From Pseudodesulfovibrio indicus (GTDB taxonomy: Bacteria > Desulfobacterota > Desulfovibrionia > Desulfovibrionales > Desulfovibrionaceae), in contig NZ_CP014206.1 in NCBI RefSeq assembly GCF_001563225.1, positions 2,728,001 through 2,792,000 of the forward strand: a stretch of DNA of 64,000 nt. Direction: 5' to 3'. The position numbers and the translations under genes were made by a program. Position 1 is the stretch's first letter, and each line of letters opens with the position of its first letter. Below the pieces are notes generated by a model. It did not search any database. It was not told the origin of the DNA and saw only the letters and a program-made list of their open reading frames with translations. Below are positions 8,558-17,391 of this stretch, in pieces.

Positions 8558-8836
8558 TTACTGAACGAATTCGGCCATTTTGGCGAAGACGGGGTGTCCG
8601 TGATCGTGGCGTTCCACGCAGAGCACGTCTTCGAGTTTGTCCACCTGCTTGATCATCTGGTCCAGCCGCTGATCGGCATCCACCAGGAGCCATATCTTGC
8701 TGGTTCCGCCGCCGTTGACGGGCATGCAGGCAATGCCTTCGACGTTGTAGGCGCGGCGGGCGAACAGGCCGCAGATATGGGACATGACGCCGGGATGGTT
8801 GTTCACGGACAATTCGATGACGGTCTGTTTACACAT
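8558..8836 (-). CDS. ilvN: acetolactate synthase regulatory subunit
   Basis: A 92-residue ACT-domain subunit (VNNHPGVMSHICGLFARRAYNVEGI), short like E. coli IlvN rather than the two-domain IlvH. It binds the catalytic subunit and confers feedback control by branched-chain amino acids. The ATG at 8836 has GGAGGT at 7 bases and lies inside the end of ilvB (ilvB stops at 8829), so the two are translationally coupled. Confidence 0.95.
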   Translation of the reverse strand: MCKQTVIELSVNNHPGVMSHICGLFARRAYNVEGIACMPVNGGGTSKIWLLVDADQRLDQMIKQVDKLEDVLCVERHDHGHPVFAKMAEFVQ

Positions 8837-10505
8837 GGTTCTCACCTCCGATCATATGGGAATTGGCGGCTCCGGGGGGCACCATCGGATAGACGGGCTC
8901 GTCCGGGCTGATGGGGACGTGGATCAGCGCCGGGCCGGGCTCGGCCAGGGCCAGGGCCAGGGTGGCGGCGGGATCGTCGCAGCAGCCGAGGTCATGGGTG
9001 CGAATGCCGAACCCTTCGGCGATCTTGATGAAATCCACCTGCTTGGCATAATCGGAGGCCGTGTACCGCTTGCCGTAGAAGAGGTCCTGCTGCTGGCGCA
9101 CGAGGCCCAGCGCGTTGTTGTTGGTCAGGATGATCTTGACCGGGATGTCGTACTCCATGGCCGTGGCCAGGTCCTGGATGTTCATCATGATGGACCCGTC
9201 GCCGCTGAAGCAGATGACCGGCTGGTCCGGAGCGGCCAGGGCCGCGCCCAGGGCGGCGGGCATGCCGAAGCCCATGGTCCCCAGGCCGCCGGAGGTCAGC
9301 CAGTGGCGCGGATGGCGGAACGGGTAGACCTGGGCGGTACGCATCTGGTGCTGGCCCACGTCGGTGCAGACGATGGCCCGGTCGCCCGCCAGCTCGGCGG
9401 CCTTGAGAATGACGCCGTAGGGTGAGGCGGGGTCGTCCGCGCCGGGGACGAGCATGGGGTGCGCCGCTTTGAGGGCCGCCACCTCACCGTTCCATTCCGC
9501 CCTGTCCTGCTGCTCGATGAGCGGCAGCAGCGCCGCCAGGACGTCGGCCACATCGCCCCGGACCGAGGCGTGGGCGGTCTTGATTTTGTCCAGCTCGCTG
9601 GGGTCGATGTCCATGTGAATGACCTTGGCCTTGGGACAGAATTCCGGGACCTTGCCCGTGGCGCGGTCGTCGAAGCGCACGCCGATGGCGATGAGCAGGT
9701 CGCATTCCTCAAGGGCCAGGTTGGTGTAGCGGGCCGCGTGCATGCCGAGCATGCCCAGGTTCAGGGGATGGCCGACGGGGATGGCTCCCAGCCCCATGAG
9801 GGTCATGGCGGACGGGATACCCCCCTTCTCGGCCATGGCCAGGGCCTGAGGCGCGGAATCGGACTGGATCACGCCGCCGCCGAGGTACAGGATCGGCTTT
9901 TCCGCGCGGTTGATCATGGTCGCGGCGTGCTCGATCTCGCCGGGGAACAGTTCGGGCGTGGGGTCCGGGCGGCCGGGCTCGGGCCAGGCGTCGAACTCGA
10001 CCTCGGCCATCTGGACGTCCTTGGGCACGTCGATGACCACCGGACCGGGGCGACCGCTGGAGGCGATGCGGAAGGCGTCCGGGATGACCCGCAAAAGGTC
10101 CTCGGCGGACCGGACCAGAAAATTGTGCTTGGTGATGGGCACGGACAGGCCGTAGGTGTCCACTTCCTGAAAGGCGTCGGTGCCGATCATGGACAGCGGC
10201 ACCTGGCCGGTGATGCAGATGATGGGGATGGAATCGAGCTTGGCGTCGGCGATGGCCGTGAGGGTATTGGTCGCGCCCGGCCCTGAGGTGGCGAAGAACA
10301 CGGCGGGCTGGCCGCTGACCCGGGCCATGCCCTGGGCGATGAACCCCGCGCCCTGCTCGTGGCGGGTCAGGATGTGTTTGATGCCGCCGTGTTGGCCGAG
10401 GGCGTCGTAGAGCGGCAGGTTCGCGCCGCCCGGAATACCGGCGATGGTCCGCACACCCTGCCGTTCCAGCAATTTGATGATGATTTCCGCACCTGACATT
10501 TTCAT
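8829..10505 (-). CDS. ilvB: acetolactate synthase catalytic subunit
   Basis: The 558-residue ThDP enzyme makes 2-acetolactate from two pyruvates, or 2-aceto-2-hydroxybutyrate from pyruvate and 2-oxobutyrate, the first common step to valine, leucine and isoleucine. The N-terminal PYR domain has the ThDP glutamate in RHEQGAGF (about residue 44), a central FAD-type domain follows, and the C-terminal PP domain has the GDGS...NN cofactor motif (about 425-455). ATG at 10505 is 6 bases after AGGAGG. The gene is preceded by a leader peptide and terminator, indicating attenuation. In the window cimA (62263) can supply 2-oxobutyrate for the isoleucine branch. Confidence 0.96.
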   Translation of the reverse strand: MKMSGAEIIIKLLERQGVRTIAGIPGGANLPLYDALGQHGGIKHILTRHEQGAGFIAQGMARVSGQPAVFFATSGPGATNTLTAIADAKLDSIPIICITGQVPLSMIGTDAFQEVDTYGLSVPITKHNFLVRSAEDLLRVIPDAFRIASSGRPGPVVIDVPKDVQMAEVEFDAWPEPGRPDPTPELFPGEIEHAATMINRAEKPILYLGGGVIQSDSAPQALAMAEKGGIPSAMTLMGLGAIPVGHPLNLGMLGMHAARYTNLALEECDLLIAIGVRFDDRATGKVPEFCPKAKVIHMDIDPSELDKIKTAHASVRGDVADVLAALLPLIEQQDRAEWNGEVAALKAAHPMLVPGADDPASPYGVILKAAELAGDRAIVCTDVGQHQMRTAQVYPFRHPRHWLTSGGLGTMGFGMPAALGAALAAPDQPVICFSGDGSIMMNIQDLATAMEYDIPVKIILTNNNALGLVRQQQDLFYGKRYTASDYAKQVDFIKIAEGFGIRTHDLGCCDDPAATLALALAEPGPALIHVPISPDEPVYPMVPPGAANSHMIGGENHV

Positions 10506-10542
10506 GAGAGCCTCCTGTTTGCCCCGTGTCCGGCGGGAATCC

Positions 10543-10583
10543 TAAAGAAAAACCCCCGCCGGTTCGCACCGACGGGGGTTTTG
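10543..10583 (-). terminator. attenuator terminator upstream of ilvBN
   Basis: On the minus strand AAAACCCCCG...CGGGGGTTTT forms a long stem followed by TTTTTCTTT. It stands between the valine-rich leader peptide and ilvB, so it is positioned to stop transcription before ilvB. No competing antiterminator stem of convincing length was identified by eye. Confidence 0.85.
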
Positions 10584-10605
10584 AAATTCAATTGCAACAG
10601 TCCCG

Positions 10606-10716
10606 CTATGGCGCGTCCCTATGAACACAACCTACTACTACGTCCACTACGACGAGTACGCCGGCCACGGTTAGGCTGGCGGGGGTGAAGATGGTGGTGT
10701 TTTCGACGCGCAACAT
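10606..10716 (-). CDS. ilvBN leader peptide (valine/leucine-rich)
   Basis: A 36-codon frame starts at ATG 10716 with AAGGA about 9 bases upstream and stops at TAG 10606. Codons 20-31 read V-L-V-V-V-D-V-V-V-G-C-V, i.e. eight valines and one leucine in twelve codons. It ends 23 bases before the terminator stem that precedes ilvB. This is the arrangement of an attenuation leader such as ivbL of E. coli: ribosome stalling when charged tRNA-Val (or Leu) is scarce would prevent the terminator. The peptide itself probably has no other role. Confidence 0.85.
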   Translation of the reverse strand: MLRVENTTIFTPASLTVAGVLVVVDVVVGCVHRDAP

Positions 10717-10845
10717 GGAATTTTCCTTTTGTCCTTGAATTTTGCCTACCCCCGGCCTTTGGAAAGGTCAAGCACTTTCCCGTACTTTGCTTGTCAATCG
10801 CTCCATGGCCGGATATTGGGTTGGCACGACACCACGGAGGTTCCC

Positions 10846-11445
10846 ATGCACATACTCGTGATTCTCGCCCACCCCGACCCCAAGAGCTTCAACCACGCCA
10901 TCGCGGCCAGGGCCATGGAGACCCTGGCAACAAACGGCCACCGGGCGATCCTCCGCGATCTCTGCGCCGAGGGGTTCGACCCCCTGCTGCCCGCCGGGGA
11001 AATTCCGCGCGGGGCAACGCTTCCCGCCGATATCGAGCGACATTGCGCCGAGACCGCCGGGGCCGACGGCCTGATCATCGTCCACCCCAACTGGTGGGGC
11101 ATGCCCCCCGCCGTGCTGACGGGCTGGGTGGACCGGATCATGCGCCCCGGCACGGCCTACGAGTTCGTGGAAGGCGACGACGGCGAAGGCGTCCCGCAGG
11201 GGTTGCTCAAGGCGCAAAAGGCCATCGTGTTCAACACCTCGAACACCGAGGCGAACCGCGAGGAGACCGTCTTCGGCGACCCGCTGGAACGGATCTGGAA
11301 GGATTGCGTTTTCGGTTTGTGCGGGGTGCCGGACGTGACCCGACGCATGTTCCGGATCATCTGCACCTCCACCCCGGAGGAGCGCAAGGCGTGGCTCGAT
11401 GAGACGGCCCGGATCGTGTCCGAAACCTTCCCCGCCGAGCCCTGA
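10846..11445 (+). CDS. NAD(P)H dehydrogenase (quinone)-like flavoprotein
   Basis: A 199-residue flavodoxin-fold protein of the MdaB/KefF/NQO type. It starts with ILVILAHPDPKSFNHA (phosphate-binding loop), has HPNWWGMPPAVLTGWVDR, the FMN/FAD-side loop typical of the family, and the GTAYEF motif. Such enzymes reduce quinones by two electrons with NAD(P)H in the cytoplasm. The ATG at 10846 has GGAGG upstream; the frame stays open further upstream without a ribosome site. It is divergent from the ilvB leader. Confidence 0.9.
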   Translation: MHILVILAHPDPKSFNHAIAARAMETLATNGHRAILRDLCAEGFDPLLPAGEIPRGATLPADIERHCAETAGADGLIIVHPNWWGMPPAVLTGWVDRIMRPGTAYEFVEGDDGEGVPQGLLKAQKAIVFNTSNTEANREETVFGDPLERIWKDCVFGLCGVPDVTRRMFRIICTSTPEERKAWLDETARIVSETFPAEP

Positions 11446-11497
11446 TCATCCGGCCGGAAAGCTTTGCAGGGCCTGCGATCACGCCTGATCGCGCGGG

Positions 11498-11665
11498 CTA
11501 CAACCGGTCCACGGCGAGCCAGAAGGCGGCGGCTCCGACAAACAGCCGGACCACGTGGCCGACGTGGAAGTGGTAACCCCAATCGATGGTGAACATGAGC
11601 ACCACGGCGGCCACGAAGCCGACCAGGATGCACTTCCGCCAGATATTCAGACGCAGCAGATTCAT
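11498..11665 (-). CDS. small membrane protein, 55 residues
   Basis: A short frame with CGGAG upstream of its ATG. It encodes a basic N-terminus (NLLRLNIWRK), a hydrophobic helix (ILVGFVAAVVLMFTI), a polar turn with HFHVGH and a second hydrophobic helix (VVRLFVGAAAFWLAV). The second helix and the two-helix hairpin suggest an inner-membrane protein. No family is recognised. It lies just downstream of lon, beyond lon's terminator. Confidence 0.65.
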   Translation of the reverse strand: MNLLRLNIWRKCILVGFVAAVVLMFTIDWGYHFHVGHVVRLFVGAAAFWLAVDRL

Positions 11666-11675
11666 TCAGTACTCC

Positions 11676-11706
11676 GAAAAAGGGTTGCGGCGGACCGCAA
11701 CCCTTT
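11676..11706 (-). terminator. terminator of hsp20-lon
   Basis: A 12-bp stem AAAGGGTTGCGG / CCGCAACCCTTT with a 4-base loop, followed on the minus strand by TTTTT. It lies 27 bases after the lon stop and just before the small membrane gene. Confidence 0.85.
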
Positions 11707-11732
11707 CCATTCGTTGAGCGGGCAAAGACGCC

Positions 11733-14228
11733 CTATTTCTTTGCGGGCTTCCCGGCCGTTTTCTTGGCGGGCTTCTTCTTGTCCTTGTCGTCCTTGCCGA
11801 AAGCGGCCAGCTTGTCCACCAGCTCCTTGAGCTTGTCGTCCACCAGCCGGTTGACGGAATTGGCCGGGTACGCGCCGTTCTTGCCGCGCACGCCCGCCTT
11901 GACGCCGGTCAAGATCTCGATGCCCTCGTCGATGGTCTTCACGGCCCAGATGTGGAACTTGCCGTCCCTGACCGCCTCGATGACCTCGTCGCGGAGCATC
12001 AGGTCCTTGACGTTGGGATGCGGGATCATGACGCCCTGCTTGCCGGTCAGCCCGGCGTGCTTGCAGCAGAGGTAGAATCCCTCGATCTTCTGGTTCACGC
12101 CGCCGATGGGCTGCACCTCGCCGTACTGATTCACGGAACCGGTCACGGCGATGTACTGGCGGATGGGCACGCCGGACAGGCTGGACATCAGGGCGTACAG
12201 CTCCGTGGACGAGGCCGAATCGCCGTCGATGCCGCCGTAGGACTGCTCGAAGGCGATGGACGCGGCCAGGGAGAGCGGCTTGTCCTGGGCGAACCGGCTG
12301 CGCAGGAAGCCGGACAGGATGAGCATGCCCTTGTTGTGCGTGGGGCCGGACATGTCCGCCTCGCGCTCGATGTTGATGATGCCCTCCTTGCCCAGGGAGG
12401 TCACCGCCGTGATCCGGGAGGGTTTGCCGAACATATAGTCACCCAGGGAATACACGGCCAGGCCGTTGACCTGTCCCGCGACCTCGCCGTCCGTGTCCAC
12501 GAACAGGCTGCCCCGGTCGATCATCTCCTGGAGGCGTTCCTCCACCTGATTCGAGCGGTAGACCTTGGCCTCAATGGCCTCCCGAACGTGGTCGCCGGTA
12601 ACGGTCTTTGCCCCGGCCTGCCCGGCGAAGTAGTCCGCCTCGCCCAGCAGGTCGCCCAGGGCCGGGAACGAGGTGGAGAGCTTCTCCTGCCTGCCCGCCC
12701 AGCGCACGGATTCCTCCAGCACCGCGGCCACGCCGCTGGCGTCAAAGGGCTTGAGCTCGTTGCGGTCGACCTCGCCCCGGACGAACCGGGCCACTTCCAT
12801 GACCGAGTCGTCGGTGTTGTCCATGCTCGACTCGTAGTCGGCGCGGACCTTGAATATCTTTGCCGCGTCCTCGTCGTAGTTGCGCAGCATGGCGTAGAGG
12901 TACGGGCTGCCGAGGACGACCACCTTGACCTCCATGTCGATGGGCTCGGGCTTGAGGCCCGTGGCGCTGATGAAGTAATACGGATCAAAGGTCTCGATCT
13001 CGATCTTCTCGGTCTTGAGCGCCCGCTTCAGGGTCTGCCACACGCCCGGCTCCATGATCGCGTCCATCAGGTTGATCACCAGATAGCCGCCGTTGGCCTT
13101 GACGAAGGAGCCGGCCTTGATCTTGGTGTAATCGGTATGCCAGCCGCCCATGCGGTCCATGACCCGTTCGATGGAGCCGAACAGGTTGCGGTACGTGGGA
13201 TAGGACTCCACGATGACCGGCGGCCCCTGGGTCTCGGCGTTGTCCACCAACAGGTTGACCTGGTACGGCTGGAGGATCATTTCCGGGGACGGGCCGGGCA
13301 TCATCATGCCGGGCAGCGGCCCCTGCTGCATGGTCCCGCCCAGCGCCTTGACCGCGTCCAGGTCCTCGACCATGTTTTCCAGCACGGAATCCAGGTATTT
13401 CAAGACCTTTTCATCGGCATAGGTTTCACGCAGCGGCTTCATGATGTCCTGAGCCAGGGCCAGGAACATGAGCCGGTCCACCTCGCGGTGCTTTTCGCCC
13501 ACTTCCTTCTGGATGTTCTTGAGCTCCTGGACGATGTGGTCGATCTCCTCCTTGAGTTCGAGGCGCTTGTCGCGCAGCTGCTCGTACTCCTCGCGGGGGA
13601 AGCGGCCCTTGTCCACCAGTTCCTCAAGCTCGATCATCCGCTTGGGCTCGCCGTCCACCAGCGGGACCACGTCCGGGCGCTGGATCGGCCCCATCTGCAT
13701 GCGGACCACCACCAGGCCGGTGTCCTTCACCTGGTCCTCGATGGCCTTGTAGAAGCTCAAGACCTTCTTTTCGTGGGCCTCGGCGATCTGGTTCTTGCGG
13801 GCGATGTATTCCTCGCTCTCGAAGAGCTGCGGGGCCTCGCGCTTCAGATCGTCCAGGAACTTCTGCATGTCCTTCTTGAAGCGGTCGCCCTGCCCCGGTT
13901 CGAAGCGGAGCAGGATGGGCGCTTCGGGGTGTTTGAAGTTGTTGACGTAGCAGATGTCGCACGGCGTGGCCCGGCCGTTGTTCATCTCACCCAGGAGCTT
14001 GCGCACCGTGGACAGGCGGCCCGTTCCGGGCTGGCCGGTCACGAAGATGTTGTAGCCCTTGCGGAGCATTCCCATGCCGAAACGGAACGCCTCGACACCC
14101 CGCTTCTGGCCGATGATGTCCTTTTGCGGATCAAGATCGTCGGTGGTCTTGAGGGAAAGCAGCTTGGGGTCCGGAGACCACTTGAGCTTTTCTACCGGGA
14201 CTTCGAACGTAGTGGTTTTCTTGGCCAT
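11733..14228 (-). CDS. Lon-related (LonB-type) ATP-dependent protease
   Basis: An 831-residue protein of the AAA_32/Lon C-terminal family, which lacks the Lon substrate-binding N-domain. The P-loop reads VTGQPGTGRLSTV (about residues 62-74; Arg replaces the usual Lys, as is common in this family). A long coiled-coil insertion follows (about 150-290), then the AAA core, and a C-terminal Ser-Lys protease with the serine in GDSASS and lysine in GGVNQKIEGF. The C-terminal tail is Lys-rich. ATG at 14228 has ACGGAG upstream. It degrades proteins in the cytoplasm and is 17 bases after hsp20, implying a joint protein quality-control operon. Confidence 0.93.
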   Translation of the reverse strand: MAKKTTTFEVPVEKLKWSPDPKLLSLKTTDDLDPQKDIIGQKRGVEAFRFGMGMLRKGYNIFVTGQPGTGRLSTVRKLLGEMNNGRATPCDICYVNNFKHPEAPILLRFEPGQGDRFKKDMQKFLDDLKREAPQLFESEEYIARKNQIAEAHEKKVLSFYKAIEDQVKDTGLVVVRMQMGPIQRPDVVPLVDGEPKRMIELEELVDKGRFPREEYEQLRDKRLELKEEIDHIVQELKNIQKEVGEKHREVDRLMFLALAQDIMKPLRETYADEKVLKYLDSVLENMVEDLDAVKALGGTMQQGPLPGMMMPGPSPEMILQPYQVNLLVDNAETQGPPVIVESYPTYRNLFGSIERVMDRMGGWHTDYTKIKAGSFVKANGGYLVINLMDAIMEPGVWQTLKRALKTEKIEIETFDPYYFISATGLKPEPIDMEVKVVVLGSPYLYAMLRNYDEDAAKIFKVRADYESSMDNTDDSVMEVARFVRGEVDRNELKPFDASGVAAVLEESVRWAGRQEKLSTSFPALGDLLGEADYFAGQAGAKTVTGDHVREAIEAKVYRSNQVEERLQEMIDRGSLFVDTDGEVAGQVNGLAVYSLGDYMFGKPSRITAVTSLGKEGIINIEREADMSGPTHNKGMLILSGFLRSRFAQDKPLSLAASIAFEQSYGGIDGDSASSTELYALMSSLSGVPIRQYIAVTGSVNQYGEVQPIGGVNQKIEGFYLCCKHAGLTGKQGVMIPHPNVKDLMLRDEVIEAVRDGKFHIWAVKTIDEGIEILTGVKAGVRGKNGAYPANSVNRLVDDKLKELVDKLAAFGKDDKDKKKPAKKTAGKPAKK

Positions 14229-14245
14229 GTATATGTCTCCGTAGG

Positions 14246-14662
14246 TTATTTCCGGGTGATTGCGATCTTCTGGCCGGGCCTGGGGGCGCACTTGGGGAGC
14301 TTGACAAGGAGCACGCCGTCCTGGAACTCCGCATGGGCGTCGTCCACCTCGATGGCGCAGGGCAGCCGCAGTTCCTTGCGGAAGGACCGGCTGCTCACGT
14401 GTCCGGGGCCCGATTCGGAGGACTCGGCGACAATGGTCAGCAGCCTCTCCTCTACCGTCACATGGACGTCGTCGGGGTTCATGTTGCCCAGCTCCAGCCG
14501 GACCACGAGGGTCTCTCCCTCTTCCGAAAGATCGAGATCACCCGCTATGCGGCAGAACATGACCGGCAGGTCGAAATCCGCGCACAAATCGTCAAAGAGC
14601 CGGTCCACATCATTACGCATGCGCGAAATCTCGTTGCGGCTCCAGCGTTTCAAATCAGCCAT
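14246..14662 (-). CDS. Hsp20 / alpha-crystallin small heat-shock protein
   Basis: A 138-residue ATP-independent holdase chaperone. The alpha-crystallin domain spans about residues 40-135: LVVRLELGNMNPDDVHVTVEERLLTI, then SFRKELRLPCAIEVDDAHAEFQDGVLLVKLPK. The usual A-x-x-x-n-G-v-L motif is present as AEFQDGVLLV, and there is a short C-terminal extension without a clear I-x-I. It is followed by lon on the same strand. Confidence 0.92.
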   Translation of the reverse strand: MADLKRWSRNEISRMRNDVDRLFDDLCADFDLPVMFCRIAGDLDLSEEGETLVVRLELGNMNPDDVHVTVEERLLTIVAESSESGPGHVSSRSFRKELRLPCAIEVDDAHAEFQDGVLLVKLPKCAPRPGQKIAITRK

Positions 14663-14809
14663 TGGCTCGTTTCCTCCTGTGGCAATCTGTCGATGAACGT
14701 CATTGTCTGCTTACATGGACGGTTCTATCCTAGGACAATCGATAGGAAAAAAACAAGGGTTTGACGATTTTTCGCCAAACCCCGTTTCACAGACTCATGG
14801 AGAGCACCC

Positions 14810-14992
14810 TTAAAGACGGCGAAAAATGTTCGATACCGCCAGGATGACGAAGCCGGTGGAGACCAGCCAGAACGGGCGGACCAGGTCTTCAAGGGCCGGG
14901 ACCGACATGACGTCGAGTTGAATGAGAATGCCGAGAAGACCGATGATGACGGCGATGATCCAGGTGAGCAGTTGAGGGGCGCTGAGATTCAT
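14810..14992 (-). CDS. small two-helix membrane protein
   Basis: A 60-residue protein with two hydrophobic helices (about 9-28, LLTWIIAVIIGLLGILIQL, and about 40-57, FWLVSTGFVILAVSNIF). It has a ribosome site CGGAG 9 bases before the ATG. No family is recognised. It follows the REC-GGDEF-EAL gene on the same strand (39 bases) and may be co-transcribed. Confidence 0.7.
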   Translation of the reverse strand: MNLSAPQLLTWIIAVIIGLLGILIQLDVMSVPALEDLVRPFWLVSTGFVILAVSNIFRRL

Positions 14993-15031
14993 GGGAGGCG
15001 GCTCCGGTTGTTGGGACGTGCTGGATTGCGA

Positions 15032-17170
15032 CTATTCGGATTCCTTGACGAATTCTTCGGCCTCATCCTCCGGAAGAGGTCGGGAGTACAGATAGCCCTG
15101 ACCGTAATCGCATTGCAGGGAATAAAGCAAGTCCCTTTGCCGCTCGGTCTCGATGCCCTCGGCCACGACGCGCAGTCGCAGGGAATGGGCCATGTTCACA
15201 ATGGCGCGGATGATTTCGATGGATTCCGTGGTGGTCTCCATGCGCTGGACGAAGCTCAGGTCGATCTTGAGCTGATCCGTGGGAAATTTCTGAAGATAAC
15301 TCATGGACGAGTACCCGGTGCCGAAATCGTCGATGGACAGCAGGATGCCCAGATTCTTGAGGGCCTTGAGCTGGTTCACGGACTTCATGGCATCCAACAT
15401 GACCACGGTTTCGGTGATCTCCAGCTTGAGGTGCTCGGGCGGCAGGCCGGACCGCTCCAAAATGGACTCCACGGTGGCGGCCAGTGAGGATTCGGCGAAC
15501 TGCCGGGCGGAGATGTTCACAGCCACGGTCAGGGCGCGGGCCAAGGGGTACTTCTCCCGCCACCGGTTCATGGTCGCACACGCCTTTTCCAGGATCTGCG
15601 CGCCCAATTCGACGATCAGCCCGGTTTCCTCTGCCACGGGTATGAACTCGCCGGGGTTGACCAGTCCCCGCTCGGGATGCATCCAGCGGGCCAGGGTCTC
15701 GAACCCGTAGAGAGAACCGTCTGCCAGGTTGACGATGGGCTGGTAATAGGCCTCGAACTCCCTGGCGGCCAGAGCGCGTTTCAGGTCGGATTCCACGGCC
15801 AGGACGTTGACCACGCCCTCGCGCATTCCCTTGTTGTAGGCGACGGCCCGGTTCTTGCCGCCCTCCTTGGCCGCGTTCATGGCCACCTGGGCGTTGTGCA
15901 CGAGTTCCTCGGGTTCCACCGCGGTTCCCGACCCGACATCGTAGCCGATGCTGGGAGAGATGGTGAAGGAAATGTCGTCCACCACCAACGGCTCCTTGAA
16001 GGAAGCATGCACCTTGTTGACCACTTGGCGCAGGTCGGATTTCCTGGAGATTTCCTCTATCAGCACGCCGAACTCGTCCCCGCCGAAGCGGGCCACGGTA
16101 TCCAGGGCCCGGACCGCCTGCTGGAGCCTGATCCCGATGCGGATCATCAGCTTGTCGCCAACGGTGTGCCCGTAGTGGTCGTTGACGGCCTGGAACCGGT
16201 CGAGATTGATGAACAGGACCGCGAAATACTCGTTGCTGCGGGAGGCCCGCTCCGCCGCCCTGCCCAGCCGGTCCAGGAAGAGCACCCGGTTGGGCAGCCC
16301 TGTCAGAGTGTCGTGGTGGGCGCTGTAATGCAACTGGCCCTCGATGCGCTTGCGGTTGGTGATGTCGCGCATGCTCGAGCGAATGCCCAGTGGGCGGCCC
16401 GTATCGGAGTGGATGGAGTGCTTGACCATGCTCAGCCAGCGCACCCGGGCGTTCATGTCGCTGATGCGGAAATCCAGGCTCTCGTCGTCCCCGACGGTCT
16501 CATCCTCCATGAAACGCTGCCACTTGGGCAGGTCGTCGCTGTGGATGATGCGTTGCAGCAGGTCCGGCTCGTCGAGAAACCGCTGTGGCGGATAGCCGCT
16601 GATCCGCTCGCAGGAAGGAGAAATGTAGATCAGGCTGCCGTCCGGGCCGATCCAGCTCTCCCAGTCGTAGTTGTAGTCCGCGACCATGCGGTAGCGCTGT
16701 TCGGACTCGGCCAGGGCCGCCTTGGACGCCTGCAATTCCTCCACCGTGGCCTCCAGCCGCCGGGTGGTCTCCATCAGGGATCGTTTGTGGCGGTGCAGCT
16801 CGGCGAAGATGTTCACCTTGCCGCGCAGGATCTCCGGCTCCACGGGTTTGAACAGGTAATCCACCGCGCCCAGCTCGTAGCCGTGGAAAACGTGACGCTG
16901 CTCCTTGCTGATGGCGGTGATGAAGATGATCGGCGTGTTGCGGGTGGACTCGTGACTGCGCAGCCGTTCTGCCAGCTCGAAACCGTCCATGCCGGGCATC
17001 ATGACATCAAGGAGAGCCATGGCGAAATCGTGATCCGGAAGCAGTTCAAGGGCTTCGGCTCCGGAGCCGGCGGTCACCAGGTTCAGATCCCGTCCGCGCA
17101 GGATGCCTTCAACCAGCTTCAGGTTGATGCGTTCGTCGTCAACGACCAGGACATCGACAGTGCCGTTCAT
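15032..17170 (-). CDS. response regulator with PAS, GGDEF and EAL domains
   Basis: A 712-residue cyclic-di-GMP enzyme. A receiver domain has phospho-acceptor Asp55 (LLDVMMPG) and the DDER acidic pair at 11-12; a coiled linker and PAS domain (about 160-285) follow. The GGDEF domain has the intact RFGGDEFG site (about residue 361). The EAL domain reads ETLARW (about 491) with NISARQF, LEITE, DDFGTGYSS, KIDLSF and EGIET, so all phosphodiesterase residues look present. Both synthase and hydrolase activity are possible, controlled by phosphorylation. Its partner kinase is not in the window. Confidence 0.96.
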   Translation of the reverse strand: MNGTVDVLVVDDERINLKLVEGILRGRDLNLVTAGSGAEALELLPDHDFAMALLDVMMPGMDGFELAERLRSHESTRNTPIIFITAISKEQRHVFHGYELGAVDYLFKPVEPEILRGKVNIFAELHRHKRSLMETTRRLEATVEELQASKAALAESEQRYRMVADYNYDWESWIGPDGSLIYISPSCERISGYPPQRFLDEPDLLQRIIHSDDLPKWQRFMEDETVGDDESLDFRISDMNARVRWLSMVKHSIHSDTGRPLGIRSSMRDITNRKRIEGQLHYSAHHDTLTGLPNRVLFLDRLGRAAERASRSNEYFAVLFINLDRFQAVNDHYGHTVGDKLMIRIGIRLQQAVRALDTVARFGGDEFGVLIEEISRKSDLRQVVNKVHASFKEPLVVDDISFTISPSIGYDVGSGTAVEPEELVHNAQVAMNAAKEGGKNRAVAYNKGMREGVVNVLAVESDLKRALAAREFEAYYQPIVNLADGSLYGFETLARWMHPERGLVNPGEFIPVAEETGLIVELGAQILEKACATMNRWREKYPLARALTVAVNISARQFAESSLAATVESILERSGLPPEHLKLEITETVVMLDAMKSVNQLKALKNLGILLSIDDFGTGYSSMSYLQKFPTDQLKIDLSFVQRMETTTESIEIIRAIVNMAHSLRLRVVAEGIETERQRDLLYSLQCDYGQGYLYSRPLPEDEAEEFVKESE

Positions 17171-17329
17171 CGTGTTCCTCTTGCCTGTGGTGCGGCCCCC
17201 CGGGCCGTTTCAAATACGCCCGGAATAGGTATCATATCCCGCGGCGTTCGGGAATGATGTTATAAATAACCCGGCCCAATCTGCATCCGTTTGGAATCGT
17301 GCGTCCAATAGGCTATGCTGTCCGGCAGT

Positions 17330-17359
17330 TTGACACAGGAAGGGCATTCTCCCTATAGA
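17330..17359 (+). promoter_or_regulatory. sigma-70 promoter of DUF493 gene
   Basis: TTGACA (17330-17335) and TATAGA (17354-17359) are separated by 18 bases (17 to CTATAG), 33 bases before the ATG at 17392. Confidence 0.6.
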
Positions 17360-17391
17360 CCTGCATAACACCAGCCGGACAGGAGAAACAT

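Noticed and set aside
11952..14696. 914-codon open frame antisense to lon and hsp20
   Set aside because: Opposite strand holds confident genes; the frame has the composition of an antisense shadow and no family motif.
14727..14756. Heat-shock promoter upstream of hsp20
   Set aside because: TTGTTT and TAGGAT at 18 bases could be a sigma-70 promoter, but no sigma-32 or CIRCE match was found; too weak to list.
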